Of a DNA stretch of 64,000 nt, positions 60,977 to 64,000 are shown piece after piece (position 1 is the first letter of the stretch; each line of letters begins with the position of its first letter). A model generated the notes under the pieces. That model searched no databases. It saw only the letters and a program-made list of their open reading frames with translations, and was not told the DNA's origin. Source of the stretch: Malania oleifera (Eukaryota > Streptophyta > Magnoliopsida > Santalales > Ximeniaceae). The position numbers were made by a program, and so were the translations under genes. The DNA is taken from NCBI RefSeq assembly GCF_029873635.1, contig NC_080423.1, positions 94,583,191-94,647,190 of the forward strand. The letters are read 5' to 3'.

Positions 60977-63629
60977 TCAGAATTGAGACTTGTCAAGGCC
61001 GTCAAAGTAGGGATGATCCATTGCAACTTTTGCTGAGATTCTATCAGCTGGGTCATATTTAAGCATCTTCTGCAATATCCAAACACACAAAATGTCTCAA
61101 ATTTCAACAAAACGGAGAATGGAGGAAGCCCATGTGAATGTTGAATCATAAGCAAATAAATTTTGAGTTTCGAAACCAAACGCAAGGTCATTGCCCTTCA
61201 GCTTGAGCATCATTTTGAACCTCACAATCTCATATTGCAATTACAAATAAATAAAAACAACAAATTCCATTCCATACATGTAAAAGTAATAATTTCAACC
61301 TCTAGCAAATTGATTCCAATTAGTAAAGATAATTAATAAGAGATCAATGAACAAAATTGAAATGGCTTTGAGCTTCCAATAATTGTAAACATTTCCTTTG
61401 AAAACAAACAAAATTGAGAATAATGTGAGCGAAAAGGAAATTCAAAATAGAAAAATATCTATTTTAAAAATGAAGAAAAAAGAATGTTTTGCAGTGAACA
61501 ATTATCAGCTGAAAATCATTGTTGAGGCAAGTTTTTCCCAACCCAATATTATGTCATTCAAATGATCATATGACAAGAAAATAAAAAGACATTGTATTTT
61601 CTGTTTTAACACTTGAAGTAATGATTTGTTCTGTTCCACTTCTACAGACGCTAAATTCATAGTCATCATCAATAAAAAATTTTGGTATTAAATGTTGGAA
61701 TAGTAATGGAAAAGAAATTTACCTTCCAAAGACATTATCAACCAAACACTTCGCATGACAACCAAGGTTTCTGACTTCATTAAATATTGAATTCTTGAAA
61801 AAAAATTTCACCAGAATCTTACAAGCATGATGTGTAGTTTAAGCTCAAGTAATTACCGTTAGAAGGTCAACGCCATCAGGTCCCAGTGATGGAACAGCAC
61901 GCGCCAAGTTTTGAGGTTCCCACTGTGGATAAACATGCCAGTCCCGCAGAGAACTAACACCAGGCCACTGTTTCTCAGTGGGCGTCCCCAACAACCTTCA
62001 ATGGCAAGCATAATTAGTGTAAAGAACTGGAGTCATACATGTTTGAAGATAAGATACAAAAAATAGTACATCATGCTTTATAACTGACATAATCACAGAA
62101 ATCATTTAACAAAAAAAAAAAAGTAAAAAAAAAAAAAAAAAAAAAAATAAAAGTGTACCTTGATGCATGTGTGCACATGAGAGAGAGTAATTTTGCAATT
62201 CATCAATTTTCTTTTATAGTAATTTCTTGCAAATAAGTTATAGTTCAAAGGCAATATAGCATGCCCAACAAAACCTTCTCATCTTCTTATGGCTGTGTAT
62301 GAGCTCTGCATCACTCTTTTCAGCTGTACAATTAGAATTGAAAGGGAAGTATACGAACAAAGCTATTGCCATCCAAAACAGATGTGCTAATTGGACAGTC
62401 ATAATCATACTACCATACCACTTGCTCCAAATTGGTAGCAATTTCCGCAGCTATCCATCAACGGCCATTGCCCATAACAAATGTGCTTTACAAGCTACAT
62501 CATTCCAATGCAATTTAGTATACATAACCAGTGTTTGTTTTTATTTAGTATGTGTAGCTTGATGGAGCAAATGAATTACAAAATCCTAAAAAAATCTTAC
62601 ACATCCAGTTGAATCATATTTCTGACAAGTGGGAAATGTAAATTTAAGCAGGCACAGCTTCAGCAAAAGCAAGGGGTTAAAAAGAAAAATTAGAGGTAAA
62701 ATGCATAAGTCAGATCTACACTACTTCAAGATGTTGATTATGTTAATGCCTATACAAGTATACAACCAGTACTTATTCCTCCTAGTAATCAATTAAAGAG
62801 AATACCTGAATATATGCAGCAGTTGTTGAAACTCAGAATCCCCAGGAAATAGAGCTTGCCTCCTAGTCATTTCAGCTGCCAAAAGCGCATGTGTATATGA
62901 AAACAAAAAATGACAATTTGCGGAGAAAATTGAAAATGACAGTCGCAAACACGAAATTAAGTGAAAAAATGGATGAATTGAGTGAATCAAAGCTGATAAC
63001 GGTGAAGAGGAATTACCAAAAATACATCCGACAGACCACATATCTACGCCAGTGGAGTAATGGGTGGATCCCAACAAGACTTCAGGAGCTCTGTACCAGA
63101 GCGTGACAATCTCGTGAGTGTAGCTCTTGAGAGGGACGGTAAAGGCTCTGCCAAGGCCAAGATCGGCTATCTTGAGGAGGCCCTTGTCCTTGTCGACGAG
63201 GAGGTTCTGGGGCTTGAGATCGCGGTGGAGAACACCGTGGCTGTGACAGTGGGCGACGCCCTTGCAGAGCTGGTAGAGAAAGCTCTGGATCAGGGGAGGC
63301 GGGAGGGGCCTAGGGTTTGGACCTTTCCGGTGGGAATCCACAAATTTCTTGAGATCGGTGTCCAGATACTCGAAGACCAAGTAGAGAAGGGGCTTGCCGT
63401 GCTTGTTGTCGAGGTGTTCGACGGAGAGGAGGCGGACGACGTAGAGGGAGTGAGAGAGCATCTGGAGGAGGGAGACCTCGCGAAGGGCGGTGGGAGGGAC
63501 GCCCTCCTCGTCCATCTCCAGCCGCGTCTTCTTCAGCGCCACCAGTTGCCCCGTCGCCTTGTCCCTCGCCTTGTACACCTTCCCGTACGTCCCTTCCCCT
63601 ACCTTCTCTAATTTCTCGTATTTCTCCAT
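60977..63629 (-). CDS. CDKB1: B1-type cyclin-dependent kinase, four exons
   Basis: Exons on the minus strand are 63629-63017, 62875-62806, 61995-61857 and 61069-60977 (915 nt, 304 aa); all introns are GT-AG and in phase. It is a protein kinase that with cyclins drives the plant G2/M transition. Visible features are the glycine loop GEGTYG (11-16) with T14 and Y15, ATP-binding K33, and the cyclin-binding helix PPTALRE (45-51), which marks CDKB1 (CDKB2 has PPTTLRE and A-type has PSTAIRE). Also present are HRDLKPQN (135-142), DLG (156-158), the activation-loop threonine T171 in [15 protein letters not shown], and the C-terminus [12 protein letters not shown]. The length is normal for the family and no defects were seen. 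The exon 1 frame reads on into intron 1, which is not coding. Confidence 0.95.
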
Positions 63630-63774
63630 TTCTTTCGATACAGATGACGATTGTCTTCAACCGATCTAGAATGACGATGATTGTGTTCAAATCGGTCAGG
63701 AAAGATTTCGCGATCTCTGTGTGTGTGTGTGCGCGTGCGAGTATGATTAACAAGGAGTTTGAAAGAACAAACCC

Positions 63775-63814
<40 letters not shown>

Positions 63815-64000
63815 CAGAGGGTTCAAATCTTGGAAATTTGAAATTTAAGGGGAAAGGAGGGAGAAGGAGCGGCTACTGGCTACAAGTGCTACGGGCTGGA
63901 TCGGTTCCCCCTAACGGCTCACCGTTTTTTAAAATTTGAATTACGCTTACACGTGGCCGTTTCCGCTCTTGCTAATTTGAATTGTCATTAAAGAGTTGAA
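63630..64000 (-). promoter_or_regulatory. CDKB1 5' UTR and proximal promoter
   Basis: The leader contains a GA microsatellite (63775-63812; CT on the sense strand) and a CA/GT tract (63718-63735). Further up lies an MSA-like element. Confidence 0.55.
63910..63920 (+). promoter_or_regulatory. MSA-like element (MYB3R site)
   Basis: CCTAACGGCTC matches 10 of 11 positions of the mitosis-specific activator consensus YCYAACGGYYA (last base C, not A). It lies about 280 bases upstream of the CDKB1 start codon. A second AACGG core is present on the other strand at 63922-63926, within a near-palindrome. MSA sites bind three-repeat MYB proteins and give G2/M expression; use here is inferred. Confidence 0.5.

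Noticed and set aside
63060-63611. 183-residue plus-strand frame
   Set aside because: It lies opposite CDKB1 exon 1, whose GC-rich codons leave the other strand open. It has no domain of its own.

Overview
The window is nuclear DNA from a flowering plant, most likely a eudicot. It is AT-rich, has spliced genes with GT-AG introns, and is packed with plant-type LTR retrotransposon remains, LINE and SINE pieces, MITE-like repeats and microsatellites. The species cannot be named from the sequence. All calls rest on reading the sequence; no database was searched.

Three host genes are supported, all in the right-centre and far right. (1) An eight-exon gene on the + strand (CDS 26787-36849, 472 aa) encodes a conserved plant WD40/transducin-like protein. 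(2) A three-exon gene on the - strand (CDS 38692-40459, 301 aa) encodes a type-1 Ser/Thr protein phosphatase catalytic subunit (PP1/TOPP). It converges on gene 1. (3) A four-exon gene on the - strand (CDS 60977-63629, 304 aa) encodes a B1-type cyclin-dependent kinase with the PPTALRE signature. All splice junctions keep frame. Nothing suggests that the three genes work together beyond general cell-cycle and phospho-signalling themes.

Bases 1-22.5 kb are a stack of retrotransposon remains lying almost entirely on the - strand. They comprise the 3' part of a copia-type element with its LTR (1-4076), several 1.7-2.4 kb LTRs of a second family ('family A', probably gypsy-type), a copia RT/RNase H fragment on the + strand (about 14165-16080), a solo LTR of the first family ('family B', 16173-18111) and a LINE 3' end (18177-19735). 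From 22.5 to 26.1 kb the sequence is AT-rich and mostly featureless.

Bases 42-57.8 kb form a second nested stack, mostly on the + strand. A gypsy LTR with primer-binding site and gag is split by a family B solo LTR, which is itself split by a family A LTR. Then comes a second copy of the copia-type 3' region, interrupted by a family A solo LTR and by a mosaic insertion ending in a Cassandra-like LTR that carries 5S rRNA sequence. A family B 3' LTR closes the stack. The two copies of the copia 3' region, at the two ends of the window and in opposite orientation, act as each other's empty-site controls.

The most interesting signals are these: both unrelated LTR families carry arrays of GTCGAC-centred palindromes just upstream of their TATA boxes; family A LTRs have one internal slot that holds a different minisatellite in each copy; and the mosaic LTR-plus-Cassandra unit is flanked by a perfect target duplication whose empty site is visible elsewhere in the window.
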